Origin: Steroidobacter denitrificans
Lineage (GTDB): Bacteria > Pseudomonadota > Gammaproteobacteria > Steroidobacterales > Steroidobacteraceae
Assembly (NCBI RefSeq): GCF_001579945.1
Contig: NZ_CP011971.1
Coordinates: forward strand, 372,001 to 436,000
Direction of reading: 5' to 3'
DNA: 64,000 bases
Shown here: positions 1 to 8,166 of the stretch, one piece after another
Numbering within the stretch: the first letter of the stretch is position 1
Layout: each line of letters begins with the position of its first letter
Made by a program: the position numbers and the translations under genes
The notes under the pieces: model-generated
Told to the model about the DNA's origin: nothing
Database searches by the model: none
What the model saw: the letters and a program-made list of their open reading frames with translations, nothing else

Positions 1-470
1 GTTCGAAGTTCATCACCTCGGCAGGAGCACAACGTCTGAAGGACGAACTCGATGATCTCTGGCTTGTACAGCGTCCCCAGGTCACCCGGGCTGTCCAGGA
101 GGCGGCCGCGCAGGGTGATCGCTCCGAGAATGCAGAATACATTTACGGCAAGCGTCAGCTGCGCGAGATCGACCGGCGTGTCCGTTTTCTGCGCCAGCGT
201 CTGGACGGCATGGTGATCGTCGACCAGGGGCCGTCGGATCGAACCCGAGTCTTCTTCGGTGCCTGGGTCGGCATCGAGGACGAGAACGGCAATCAGGCCG
301 AGTATCGAGTGGTCGGTCCCGACGAGATCGATGCGGCCCCGGGCTATATCAGCATGGACTCACCGCTGGCGCGGGCGTTGATGCGCAAAGGTATCGATGA
401 TGAGGTTACCGTCGAATCGCCCGGCGGCACCAGGACCTGGTGGATAGTGGGGATCCGGTATGAATATTGA
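1..470 (+). CDS. greB: Transcription elongation factor GreB (5' end cut by window)
   Basis: Transcript-cleavage factor that enters the RNA polymerase secondary channel and rescues backtracked complexes. The frame is open from base 3, so the start codon lies upstream of the window. The visible protein has the GreA/GreB coiled coil (GDRSENAEYIYGKRQLREIDRR) followed by the C-terminal FKBP-like domain (VFFGAWVGIED, YISMDSPLARALMRKGIDDEV). The acidic tip DRSENAEY and the motif 'FFGAWV' are typical of GreB rather than GreA. Only about the first ten residues seem to be missing. It ends 11 bp inside the next gene, so the two may be translationally coupled. Confidence 0.96.
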   Translation, partial: SKFITSAGAQRLKDELDDLWLVQRPQVTRAVQEAAAQGDRSENAEYIYGKRQLREIDRRVRFLRQRLDGMVIVDQGPSDRTRVFFGAWVGIEDENGNQAEYRVVGPDEIDAAPGYISMDSPLARALMRKGIDDEVTVESPGGTRTWWIVGIRYEY

Positions 471-2583
471 AGACAGCGCGGTGCTGCGATATCTGAGCGA
501 GGCAGGAGGCGATTGGCTGTACGGTGCCGCGTCCGGCACGGCAGTAGCGATATCCTTGCTGGCAGCTCTCATGCTGAGTGCCTGCGGGGCGCAGCCCAAT
601 GGCGGCTCCGGCGCTGCGCCACCGTCCCTACGGTCCGGCGTATATCTGCAGAATATCGATCGAGGGGTGCGTCCCCAGGATGATTTTTATCGCTATGTGA
701 ACGGCCAATGGCTGGCGCGAACGCCGATTCCTGCGGATCGCTCGAACTACGGCGCATTCACGATACTGGAAGAGGCGGCACGTGACGATGTGCATGCCAT
801 CCTGGAGCAGGCTGCACTAGCGCAGGCTCCGGCGGACAGCGATCGGCAGAAAGTCGGTGACTTCTATGCCAGTTTCATGGACGAAGCGGCGATCGAATCG
901 CAGGGGCTGGCGCCTTTGCAGCCTGAACTCGACCGCATCGATGCCATCGCCTCCGCACGGGATGTCGCCCGCTACATCGGACGCGGCCAGCGCATGTTCG
1001 TGCCGCATCCCTTCGCCTTCTATGTGGGCATCGATGAAAAGAACTCGAGCGAGTATATCGGCTCGCTGTACCAGACCGGCCTGGGCATGCCGGATCGGGA
1101 TTACTACTTGTCGAAGGATCCTCGCCAGAGCGACGTGCGCCATAAGTATCGCGCCTATGTTGGGGATCTGCTGGCTTTGTCGGGGGTACCCGACGCCGAG
1201 GCTGCCGCTGCCGGCGTTCTGGCGATCGAGACGGCGCTGGCGCAGGCGCACTGGACGCGCGTGCAGAATCGCGACGCGCGCAAGACCTATAACCGCCTCG
1301 ACAGGGCAGCCTTGAAAAAGCTGATGCCGGAATTCGACTGGAGCGCCTTTTTCGCGGGCGCCGGGATCGAGGAAGGCAAGATATCGGCGCTCAACGTGGC
1401 ACAGCCCAGCTATTTCCAGGCGCTCGCCCCGCTGATCGCCCATACGCCCGTGGCGCACTGGCGGGTCTATTTCCGGTACATGTTGCTGAACGCCCAGGCG
1501 CCGGCGCTGCCCGCGCGCTTCGTGCAGCTGCATTTCGATTTTCATCGCCGGACGATTTCGGGTATCGAAGAGATCGAGCCGCGCTGGAAGCGGGGCGTCG
1601 ATACCGTGAATGCAGCGATCGGGGATCTGGTCGGCAAGTTGTATGTGGAGCGGCATTTCAAGCCGGAAGCGAAACATCGTGTCGATCAGCTGGTCGGCCA
1701 CCTCATGGATGCTTTCGCACAGGGCATCGATGCGCTGGAGTGGATGACGCCGGAGACCCGAAAGCGCGCGCACGCCAAGCTGGCGCAATTCTCCATCAAA
1801 ATGGGTTACCCGGAAAAATGGCGGGATTGGTCGGCGTTGCAGGTACACCGGGGGGATCTGATCGGCAATGAAGCGCGTGCGGCCGCAGCAGTATTCGAGC
1901 GCAATCTTGCCAAACTCGGCGGGCCGGTGGATCGTACGGAGTGGTACATGACGCCGCAGACCGTCAATGCCTACTACAATCCGCCTGCCAATGAGATCGC
2001 TTTTCCCGCAGCGATATTGCAGCCGCCGTTTTTCACAGTGGCGGCCGATGATGCTGTCAACTACGGAGCGATCGGCGCGGTGATCGGTCATGAGATCAGC
2101 CATGGATTCGATGACCAGGGGCGCCGCTACGATGGCGCGGGCAACCTGACGGACTGGTGGCGGCAGCAGGACGACGAGGAGTTTTCGCGCCGTGCACGGC
2201 AGCTCGGTGCGCAATATGCGGCGATCACTCCGGTGCCGGGGATGTCCATCAATGCCGAGCTGACCATGGGCGAGAATATTGCGGATCTGGCCGGACTGGC
2301 GATGGCCTATCGCGCCTACCGGATGTCCCTGAACGGGAAGCCGGCACCTGTAATCGACGGATTCACGGGCGACCAGCGTTTTTTCATCGGCTGGGCACAG
2401 GGCTGGGCACGCAAATATCGGGACGATGAACTACGCAAGCGCCTGTTGACCGACCCCCATAGTCCAAGCGAGTACCGTACCAATGTAGTGGTCGCGAATC
2501 TGCCGGCATTCCAGTCGGCCTTCGACGTGAAACCAGGCGACCAGATGTATCTGGCGCCTGGGCGGCAAGTGCGGATCTGGTAA
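460..2583 (+). CDS. M13-family (neprilysin/PepO-like) zinc metallopeptidase, predicted lipoprotein
   Basis: Secreted zinc endopeptidase of the M13 family (707 aa). Zinc site HEISH is at residues 544-548 with the third ligand in ENIAD (E605). The substrate-binding motif NAYYNP is at 503-508, and the C-terminus ends in the family's VRIW. A hydrophobic stretch followed by lipobox LSAC (C42) predicts an outer-membrane lipoprotein facing the periplasm. The n-region before the hydrophobic core is unusually long (about 25 residues). The ATG at 460 has GGGGA 7 nt upstream and overlaps greB by 11 bp, and no better internal ATG precedes the lipobox. The family is known to cleave short peptides; the substrate here is unknown. 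Confidence 0.93.
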   Translation: MNIEDSAVLRYLSEAGGDWLYGAASGTAVAISLLAALMLSACGAQPNGGSGAAPPSLRSGVYLQNIDRGVRPQDDFYRYVNGQWLARTPIPADRSNYGAFTILEEAARDDVHAILEQAALAQAPADSDRQKVGDFYASFMDEAAIESQGLAPLQPELDRIDAIASARDVARYIGRGQRMFVPHPFAFYVGIDEKNSSEYIGSLYQTGLGMPDRDYYLSKDPRQSDVRHKYRAYVGDLLALSGVPDAEAAAAGVLAIETALAQAHWTRVQNRDARKTYNRLDRAALKKLMPEFDWSAFFAGAGIEEGKISALNVAQPSYFQALAPLIAHTPVAHWRVYFRYMLLNAQAPALPARFVQLHFDFHRRTISGIEEIEPRWKRGVDTVNAAIGDLVGKLYVERHFKPEAKHRVDQLVGHLMDAFAQGIDALEWMTPETRKRAHAKLAQFSIKMGYPEKWRDWSALQVHRGDLIGNEARAAAAVFERNLAKLGGPVDRTEWYMTPQTVNAYYNPPANEIAFPAAILQPPFFTVAADDAVNYGAIGAVIGHEISHGFDDQGRRYDGAGNLTDWWRQQDDEEFSRRARQLGAQYAAITPVPGMSINAELTMGENIADLAGLAMAYRAYRMSLNGKPAPVIDGFTGDQRFFIGWAQGWARKYRDDELRKRLLTDPHSPSEYRTNVVVANLPAFQSAFDVKPGDQMYLAPGRQVRIW

Positions 2584-2712
2584 CGCAGTGCGTGGGCTGG
2601 TGGTCGGTCACAGAATCAGGCATTGTCGGTGGAGCCATCACCCCGACTCGGCAATTGGAGTCGACAATCTGCGGCGGGATAGCATCGAAAGGCCAGGAGA
2701 GGAGGCTTACAT

Positions 2713-3360
2713 ATGCGCTTTATTCGTCCAGGCCTGATCGCCGTACTCGCTCTGGCGTCAGCGGGCTGCGGCTATAACACATTGCAGCAACAGGACGAAC
2801 AGGTGGCTTCCGCCTGGTCGGAAGTTCTGAACCAGTATCAGCGCCGCGCCGACCTGGTGCCCAACCTGGTCAATACCGTGAAAGGGGCCGTCGTTGCGGA
2901 GAAGGACATCTTGGATGGCGTGATCCAGGCGCGCGCCAAGGCGACTTCGATACAGGCTACCCCGGAACTGATCGACAATCCCCAGGCATTCCAGCAGTGG
3001 CAGGCGGCACAGGGCGAACTCGGTTCTGCCCTGTCGCGCTTGATGGTGGTCGTCGAACGTTATCCGGACCTGAAATCCGTTTCCGGCTTTAACGATCTGA
3101 CCGCGCAGTTGGAGGGTACCGAGAACCGCATCGCCGTTGCCCGCAATCGTTACATCCAGGCTGTGCAAGCTTACAACGTGACGGTGCGATCCTTTCCTTC
3201 GAACCTGACTGCAAAAGTGTTCGGACATCACACCAGGACCAATTTTTCAGTGCGGGACGAGGCGATCACTCGCCCGCCGAGCGTCGATTTCGGAGCGTTG
3301 CCGCTCACACCATCCAGTCCGGTACCGGCTCAAGATCCGGCCGCGTCCCGGGACGACTGA
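2713..3360 (+). CDS. lemA: LemA family lipoprotein
   Basis: LemA-family protein (215 aa). The N-terminus carries a lipobox with C19 (ASAGC), so it is probably anchored to a membrane. The conserved LemA block (NQYQRRADLVPNLVNTVKG, then EKDILDGVIQARAKA) follows at about residues 40-80, and the rest is predicted to be long helices. The Shine-Dalgarno GGAGAGGAGG lies just ahead of the ATG. It is followed within 20 bp by a TPM-domain gene, the usual LemA-TPM pairing in bacteria. The biochemical function of the family is not settled. Confidence 0.93.
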   Translation: MRFIRPGLIAVLALASAGCGYNTLQQQDEQVASAWSEVLNQYQRRADLVPNLVNTVKGAVVAEKDILDGVIQARAKATSIQATPELIDNPQAFQQWQAAQGELGSALSRLMVVVERYPDLKSVSGFNDLTAQLEGTENRIAVARNRYIQAVQAYNVTVRSFPSNLTAKVFGHHTRTNFSVRDEAITRPPSVDFGALPLTPSSPVPAQDPAASRDD

Positions 3361-3380
3361 CGCAGGATGAATGACACAGG

Positions 3381-4334
3381 GTGTTGGACGCCATGATGAC
3401 TGTCGCCGACACGCGGCGCGGCTACGATTGGCGCTTCGGCCGGCAGGCGCTCTGGTGGACACTGCTGCTGTGCCTGGGGGTGGTTTTCGCCTTGCAGGCG
3501 CGGGGCGCGGACGGGATCGGTGAACAAACCGTGCCGGTGCTGCACGGCCCGGTGACCGATCTGACCGGCACTCTGACACCGCAGCAGGCGGCGCAGCTCG
3601 AAGGACGCCTGCGCGAATTCGAGATACTGAAAGGCAGCCAGATCGCCGTCCTGCTGGTGCCGACGACACAGCCGGAAACGATCGAACAATATTCGATACG
3701 CGTCGTCGACGCCTGGCTGCTGGGCCGCAAGGGTACGGACGATGGTGTGTTGCTGCTGGTCGCGAAGGATGATCGCACGGTGCGTATCGAGGTCGGCCGC
3801 GGTCTGGAAGGCGCGCTGCCGGACGTGATCGCCAATCGCATCATCGACCAGGTCGTCGTGCCGAGATTCCGTGCAGGCGATTTCTTTGGCGGCCTCGATG
3901 AGGCGGTGACGCGCATCATCGCGCTCGTCGAGGGAGAGCCGCTGCCGGAGCTCGAAGCGCTTGAGCAGTCCAATACACCGGCGGGCAAGGAAACGCTTCT
4001 CCTACTTTTGATGCTGACCTTCATGGTAGGCGGCGTATTGCGCAGCGTGCTGGGTTCACTCGGCGGCGCTGTGCTCGCCAGCGGCCTCGCGGGATTGCTG
4101 GCATGGATGCTGACCGGCATGATGGCGATATCGATCGGCGCCGCCGTCATCGCGTTCCTGTTCACGGTACTGGGCGGCGGCGGCTCAGGCTGGACGAATG
4201 CGCGCCGCGGCCAGGGAAGCTGGAGCGCTCACCATGGAAACGGCTGGGGTGGAGGATTCGGCGGTAGTACTCGTGGCGGATGGAGTGGTGGCGGAGGCAG
4301 CTTCGGCGGCGGCGGCGCCACCGGGCGCTGGTAG
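3381..4334 (+). CDS. TPM-domain (YgcG-type) membrane protein with Gly-rich tail
   Basis: 317 aa counted from the GTG at 3381; ATGs at 3393 and 3396 are in-frame alternatives. An N-terminal hydrophobic segment (WWTLLLCLGVVFALQA) acts as signal or anchor. A TPM domain follows at about residues 50-185 (VTDLTGTLTPQQ, TDDGVLLLVAKDDRTVRIEVG, VVPRFRAGDFFGG). Two further membrane segments lie near 205-265. The last ~50 residues are Gly/Ser/Trp-rich and end in the FGGGGATGRW tail typical of YgcG-type proteins. It lies in an operon with LemA upstream and a second TPM gene 10 bp downstream. The TPM domain is linked to phosphatase activity in plants; the bacterial role is unclear. Confidence 0.9.
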   Translation: MLDAMMTVADTRRGYDWRFGRQALWWTLLLCLGVVFALQARGADGIGEQTVPVLHGPVTDLTGTLTPQQAAQLEGRLREFEILKGSQIAVLLVPTTQPETIEQYSIRVVDAWLLGRKGTDDGVLLLVAKDDRTVRIEVGRGLEGALPDVIANRIIDQVVVPRFRAGDFFGGLDEAVTRIIALVEGEPLPELEALEQSNTPAGKETLLLLLMLTFMVGGVLRSVLGSLGGAVLASGLAGLLAWMLTGMMAISIGAAVIAFLFTVLGGGGSGWTNARRGQGSWSAHHGNGWGGGFGGSTRGGWSGGGGSFGGGGATGRW

Positions 4335-4344
4335 GCGGCAAGCC

Positions 4345-4836
4345 ATGCGCATCGCACGCTTGTTCCGACATCTCACCTCGACGTCTTGGGGGCTGCGCCG
4401 GCGCTTCGATCGCGCCTGCCTGGATGCGATCGAAGACGCCATCGAGCAGTGTGAGCGCGGACAGGGCGGCGAGATTCGGGTAGCCATCGAAGGCAAGCTT
4501 GAACTCGTCGATTTGATGCGCCGCATCACGCCCCGCGAACGCGCGCTACAGGTTTTCGGACAGCTGCGCACCTGGGATACGCAGGACAACAACGGCGTAC
4601 TGATCTATGTGCTCTGGGCCGACCGCGACGTCGAGATCGTCGCCGATCGCGGCTACAACCAGCGTGTATCCGCTCTGCAATGGCAGGACATCTGTCGGCG
4701 CATGGAACGATGGTTCGCGAGCGGCGACAATACGCGGGCGTTGATACTGGGCGTCCGCGAGGTCAGCGAACTAGTCGCGCTGCATTTTCCGAAAGCGGAT
4801 CGAAACGAGCTTCCGAATCGTCCCGTGATCATGTAG
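4345..4836 (+). CDS. Soluble TPM-domain protein
   Basis: 163-aa protein that starts at the ATG at 4345 (MRIARLF), 10 bp after the preceding TPM gene. The same frame is open further upstream, but that part overlaps the other TPM gene and looks like shadow sequence. It has no signal peptide. A TPM-like domain covers residues ~30-140 (AIEDAIEQCERGQGGEIRVAIE, DNNGVLIYVLWADRDVEIVADRG). Its pairing with LemA and a membrane-bound TPM protein suggests that the three work together at the cell envelope. The function is inferred only from this conserved arrangement. Confidence 0.85.
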   Translation: MRIARLFRHLTSTSWGLRRRFDRACLDAIEDAIEQCERGQGGEIRVAIEGKLELVDLMRRITPRERALQVFGQLRTWDTQDNNGVLIYVLWADRDVEIVADRGYNQRVSALQWQDICRRMERWFASGDNTRALILGVREVSELVALHFPKADRNELPNRPVIM

Positions 4837-4917
4837 CCACTGGAGATTTCCGGAACACGGCGCGGAAGCTGCCGGATGCGCTCCGGGCCGCCCCGCGCAG
4901 GAAATGACCTGAGCGCC

Positions 4918-4951
4918 GGCGGATACCCAGGGGAACCATGGGGGTACCGCC
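4918..4951. repeat. Inverted repeat ahead of the L,D-transpeptidase gene
   Basis: GGCGG-A-TACCC (4918-4928) pairs with GGGTACCGCC (4942-4951), giving a 10-bp stem with one bulged A and a 13-nt loop. It lies 29 bp upstream of the ATG at 4981. No T-run follows, so it is either part of the leader or a weak terminator for the TPM operon. Confidence 0.5.
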
Positions 4952-4980
4952 AGCGCCGGCAATCGGGTCATAATCGGTTC

Positions 4981-6213
4981 ATGAATACGTCGATCCGCCG
5001 TGTCAGCGTTCTCGCTGTCGTTCTCGTTGCAGCATGGGGACTTACCGGCTGTCAGCTCATGTACTCGCAGGAATCCGCGACAGCACTCATCCCGCCGTCC
5101 AAACCCGAGGTATACGCGCCGGCGGCGACTCATCAATTCCACTTCGATCCCAAGCTCGATGACGTGGTCGGGGTGTTGCAGATCACCCACGTGCAGGGAG
5201 AGGACACGCTCTCCGATATCGCACGACGTTTCAACCTGGGTTATGAGGAAATCGTGCGGGCGAACCCGGGTGTCGATCCCTGGCTGCCTGGCGAAGGCCG
5301 TGCGATTGTGTTGCCGACGCAGTTCGTGCTGCCGAAGGCGCCTCGCGAGGGGGTGGTGATCAACCTGGCGCAGTTGCGTGCATATTACTATCCCAGACGC
5401 CGGAAGGACGAGGTGTTGCAGACGGTCATTACGCATCCGATCGGCATCGGCAAGGTCGGCTGGTCGACGCCGCTGGGTACGACCAAGGTAACCTTGAAGC
5501 AAAGGAACCCCATCTGGATTCCGCCTGCCTCGGTACGCAAGGAGCACGCGAAAGCCGGCGATCCGCTGCCCGCGCGCGTACTGCCCGGTCCCGATAATCC
5601 ACTGGGTGCGCATAAGCTGACTCTGGGCTGGCCAAGCTATCTCATGCACGGAACCAACAAGCCTTACGGCGTCGGAATGCGTTCCAGCCATGGCTGTATC
5701 CGTTTTTACCCGGAAGACATCGCGCAACTGTTCGAAGCGATTCCGGTCGGTACCAAGGTCACCGTCGTGAACCAGCCGTTCGTATTCGGCTGGCACGGCG
5801 ATGCTTTGTATGCACAGGCATTTCCCATCCTGGAAGATGATGGGCGCAAGCATCCCAATGAGGCGAGTGTGCTGATGAACGCAGCGATTACCGATGGAAT
5901 GTGGAAAAAGATCAAGGAGTACGGTGCGGTCGTGAATCTGGCGCGGGTGGACGAAGTGGTGGAACAGGCGCGCGGCATTGCGCTGCCGGTGTCGCGTGCC
6001 GATCTGGCGATCGATGCGTTCCTTGCCGATGCGCGGCAGGTCGAGAATCGCCTGCCCGAAGGAGCGAACTGGGACGGCAGGGACGAATTGCTGGTGACTG
6101 CAGAGGAGTTCGAGGCGGCGTTGTCCGGTACACCCTTGCCGAAGCAGCCGCCGGCAGCAGAATCCTCTGCGGGTCGAGCCGCGAACAGCCTGCCCGCCGG
6201 AGGTTCGCACTGA
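4981..6213 (+). CDS. L,D-transpeptidase (YkuD) lipoprotein with LysM domain
   Basis: 410 aa. It probably makes meso-DAP-meso-DAP peptidoglycan cross-links or attaches envelope proteins to peptidoglycan in the periplasm, as ErfK/YbiS-type enzymes do. Lipobox LTGC (C24) follows a signal sequence. A LysM motif lies at about residues 68-117 (VQGEDTLSDIARRFNLGYEEIVRANPG in two stretches). The YkuD catalytic domain covers ~125-265, with HGTNKPYGVG and the nucleophile motif SSHGCIR (Cys239). About 145 residues after the catalytic domain resemble nothing I recognise. The ATG at 4981 precedes the signal peptide directly; the open frame upstream has no signal features. Confidence 0.93.
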   Translation: MNTSIRRVSVLAVVLVAAWGLTGCQLMYSQESATALIPPSKPEVYAPAATHQFHFDPKLDDVVGVLQITHVQGEDTLSDIARRFNLGYEEIVRANPGVDPWLPGEGRAIVLPTQFVLPKAPREGVVINLAQLRAYYYPRRRKDEVLQTVITHPIGIGKVGWSTPLGTTKVTLKQRNPIWIPPASVRKEHAKAGDPLPARVLPGPDNPLGAHKLTLGWPSYLMHGTNKPYGVGMRSSHGCIRFYPEDIAQLFEAIPVGTKVTVVNQPFVFGWHGDALYAQAFPILEDDGRKHPNEASVLMNAAITDGMWKKIKEYGAVVNLARVDEVVEQARGIALPVSRADLAIDAFLADARQVENRLPEGANWDGRDELLVTAEEFEAALSGTPLPKQPPAAESSAGRAANSLPAGGSH

Positions 6214-6248
6214 GGCTTGCTTCGTCAGGATCCCGCTCACGGATGAGG

Positions 6249-6320
6249 GTCCCGCCCATGATCCTTACCCAGCCATGCATCGAGAGAAATGCATGGCTGG
6301 GTAAGGATCATGGGCGGGAC
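6249..6320. repeat. Perfect 32-bp-arm inverted repeat with 8-nt loop
   Basis: The left arm (6249-6280, starting GTCCCGCCCATGATCC) is the exact reverse complement of the right arm (6289-6320). The loop is CGAGAGAA (6281-6288). All 32 positions match. No T-run follows on either strand, so it is not a classic intrinsic terminator. An RNA from either strand would form a very stable hairpin. It may be a dispersed palindromic element. Confidence 0.95.
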
Positions 6321-6348
6321 GGTTCCCATTTGATATGGCTTCAGGTCG

Positions 6349-6383
6349 ATGCATCGAGAGAAATGCATGGCTGGGCAAGGATC
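6349..6383 (+). repeat. Partial direct copy of the hairpin element
   Basis: Repeats 6275-6309 with 34 of 35 bases identical (C at 6376 where the first copy has T at 6302). It includes the ATGCAT-CGAGAGAA-ATGCAT core. The matching left arm is absent, so this is a half element 74 bp downstream of the first. Confidence 0.9.
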
Positions 6384-6474
6384 GTAAAGTATCCCGACGT
6401 TTTTCACGGCCGTATGCATCGCCGGTCCGGATTCCTTTCATTTGCGCCGTCTGCACTCTGTAGGTACCCGTGTC

Positions 6475-6495
6475 GTGTGCTAAGTTACTGCACAC
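6475..6495. promoter_or_regulatory. Operator-like inverted repeat upstream of the sheath gene
   Basis: GTGTGC (6475-6480), a 9-nt spacer, then GCACAC (6490-6495), a perfect 6-bp dyad. It lies 22 bp before the GTG start of the sheath-like gene, directly ahead of the Shine-Dalgarno, which is where a repressor site or leader hairpin could act. No regulator is identified. Confidence 0.4.
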
Positions 6496-6516
6496 AATAA
6501 TTTCGGGAGGGCTCTC

Positions 6517-8166
6517 GTGCCCGGGCGTCAGCTCGCTTCGTGCGCAGATATCCAGGTCGTGGAAACACCCGGCGCGCAGCAGCCCATACCCAGGGCTTGT
6601 GCGTTGTTGACGGCCTTTGTCGGCCGCTGTCTGCGCGGCCCGCTGAATCAGCCGATCCTGGTACGCAGCTTTGCCGATTTCCAGCGGTATTTCGGCGGCC
6701 TATGGCAGCCCAGTACTTTGTCATACGCACTCGAGCATTTTTTCGAGCAGGGCGGGCAACAGGCGATCGTCGTGCGAATCGCCAATGGTGCTCGACCGGT
6801 CAGCTTGACGCTGAACTGCGGCCGCGAGCGTCTGATCCTGGAGGCGCGCGCGCCGGGAACACGGGAGTTCCTGCGCGCCGCGGTCGACTATGACCAGATC
6901 GACGCGCTCGACACACGGCGTTTCAACCTGGTGATTCAGCGGGTGAGAGCACCGGGTTCCGAGTGGATCGAGGAACAAGAAACATTTCGCGGCCTGACGA
7001 TCGACGCCGACTCGGCGCGATTCGTGGCAACCGTACTCGAAGATTCGGCGTTGGTACGAGTGCATGGCGAAGTGCCCGCGGCACGTCCGGATCGCACCCT
7101 GATGCCGGGTACCAACCTGCCGGTCGGCTATGTCAGCTCCAGTCCGGACGGTGACGATGGGCGGCCGATCAGCGACTACGATGTCATCGGTTCGGCCGTG
7201 CGCCGCTCGGGATTGTTTGCACTGGCGGAGGTCGATGAACTGGCCTTCCTTCACGTCCCTCCCCTGACGCGGACCGCCGAGGTCGGCATCAGCACCTTGC
7301 TGGTAGCAGCGCGCTTTTGCCGAGAGCGGCGCGCGATGCTGATCGTGGATCCGCCGGCGAATTGGATGGGGACGAAAGATATGGCGCGGGCACTGAAGCA
7401 TATCGAACTGCGCAGTGACAATGCCGTGATGTTTCATCCGCGCGTGACTGCCATGGATCGGCTGCGTGGCCGCCTCGAGACATTTGGCAACGGCGGGGCG
7501 GTCGCCGGCCTGTTGTCGCGTTCCGGGGATGCGGTCTCAGCCGCGTTGACGTCCCAGGAGCCCGAACCTCTGCTGCGTGCCGGCATGAAGCTGTCGCACG
7601 AGATCGACGATGCGGATCGCTGGCTGTTTGCCGCGCATGGCGTGAACGTGCTGCAGACCGTGCGACGCGTGCCGCGGGAGCGGCTGCCGTTGCGTACGCT
7701 CGCCTGCGGTGCGAGCGCTTCTCCCGACGGATCCTATCTGGCGCAGCGGCGCCTGGCGCTGTTCACGATCAATGCGATCGAACGGGGGACGCGCTGGTGC
7801 CTTTCTGTGCAGGATGATGCTTCGGCTTGGGGGCCGGTGACCCGGCAGGTCCGTACGTTCCTGGGCGAACTACGCGGCGCCGGTGCGTTCGCCAGCGTGC
7901 CGTTCGATCAATCCTTCCTGGTGATTTGCGATGACAGGATCAACGTGGCCGGTCGAACGCCGCGCGAGGTGAATATCCTGGTGCAATTCGCAGCAACCCG
8001 GCCCGGCGAGTATCACAGTTTCATGATCACTCATTCAGTGGCTCATAGGGCGGCGCGAGTGCGCCCGGTGCTCGTCAACCGGCTGGAGGCTTCGCTGATC
8101 GTCACCCATCAGCTGGAGCATGAAGTGACGATTCGCCTGCGACGCATGGATGCGGTCAATCTTTGA
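6517..8166 (+). CDS. Orphan contractile-tail sheath-like protein
   Basis: 549 aa; GTG start with Shine-Dalgarno GGGAGG 7 nt upstream. The N-terminus (PGAQQPIPRACALLTAFVGR, then GPLNQPILVRSFADFQRYFGG and FFEQGGQQAIVVRIA) matches the start of phage/eCIS tail sheath proteins. The C-terminal ~150 residues (RRLALFTINAIERGTRWCL, VTRQVRTFLGELRGAGAF, SFLVICDDRINV) match the sheath C-terminal domain that mediates subunit contacts. No tube, baseplate, spike, AAA+ ATPase, integrase or lysis gene lies nearby; the neighbours are housekeeping genes. It could be a decayed tail remnant, part of a scattered injection system, or a domesticated sheath-fold protein. It overlaps the convergent adenosyltransferase gene by 11 bp at the 3' ends. 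Confidence 0.82.
   Translation: MPGRQLASCADIQVVETPGAQQPIPRACALLTAFVGRCLRGPLNQPILVRSFADFQRYFGGLWQPSTLSYALEHFFEQGGQQAIVVRIANGARPVSLTLNCGRERLILEARAPGTREFLRAAVDYDQIDALDTRRFNLVIQRVRAPGSEWIEEQETFRGLTIDADSARFVATVLEDSALVRVHGEVPAARPDRTLMPGTNLPVGYVSSSPDGDDGRPISDYDVIGSAVRRSGLFALAEVDELAFLHVPPLTRTAEVGISTLLVAARFCRERRAMLIVDPPANWMGTKDMARALKHIELRSDNAVMFHPRVTAMDRLRGRLETFGNGGAVAGLLSRSGDAVSAALTSQEPEPLLRAGMKLSHEIDDADRWLFAAHGVNVLQTVRRVPRERLPLRTLACGASASPDGSYLAQRRLALFTINAIERGTRWCLSVQDDASAWGPVTRQVRTFLGELRGAGAFASVPFDQSFLVICDDRINVAGRTPREVNILVQFAATRPGEYHSFMITHSVAHRAARVRPVLVNRLEASLIVTHQLEHEVTIRLRRMDAVNL

Larger units (their letters stand above)
6214..6516. other. Repeat-bearing intergenic region (303 bp)
   Basis: No gene is seen here. 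It holds a long perfect inverted repeat, a partial third copy of the repeat unit and a short operator-like inverted repeat, each listed separately. Frames running through it are short and consist mainly of the repeat. Confidence 0.7.

Noticed and set aside
4198-4344. Upstream extension of the second TPM gene to 4198
   Set aside because: The added 49 residues overlap the preceding TPM gene, have shadow-like Ala/Gly composition and lack TPM similarity.
6214-8166. Prophage or prophage remnant around the sheath-like gene
   Set aside because: No integrase, attachment repeat, capsid, terminase or lysis gene; flanking genes are ordinary chromosomal genes.
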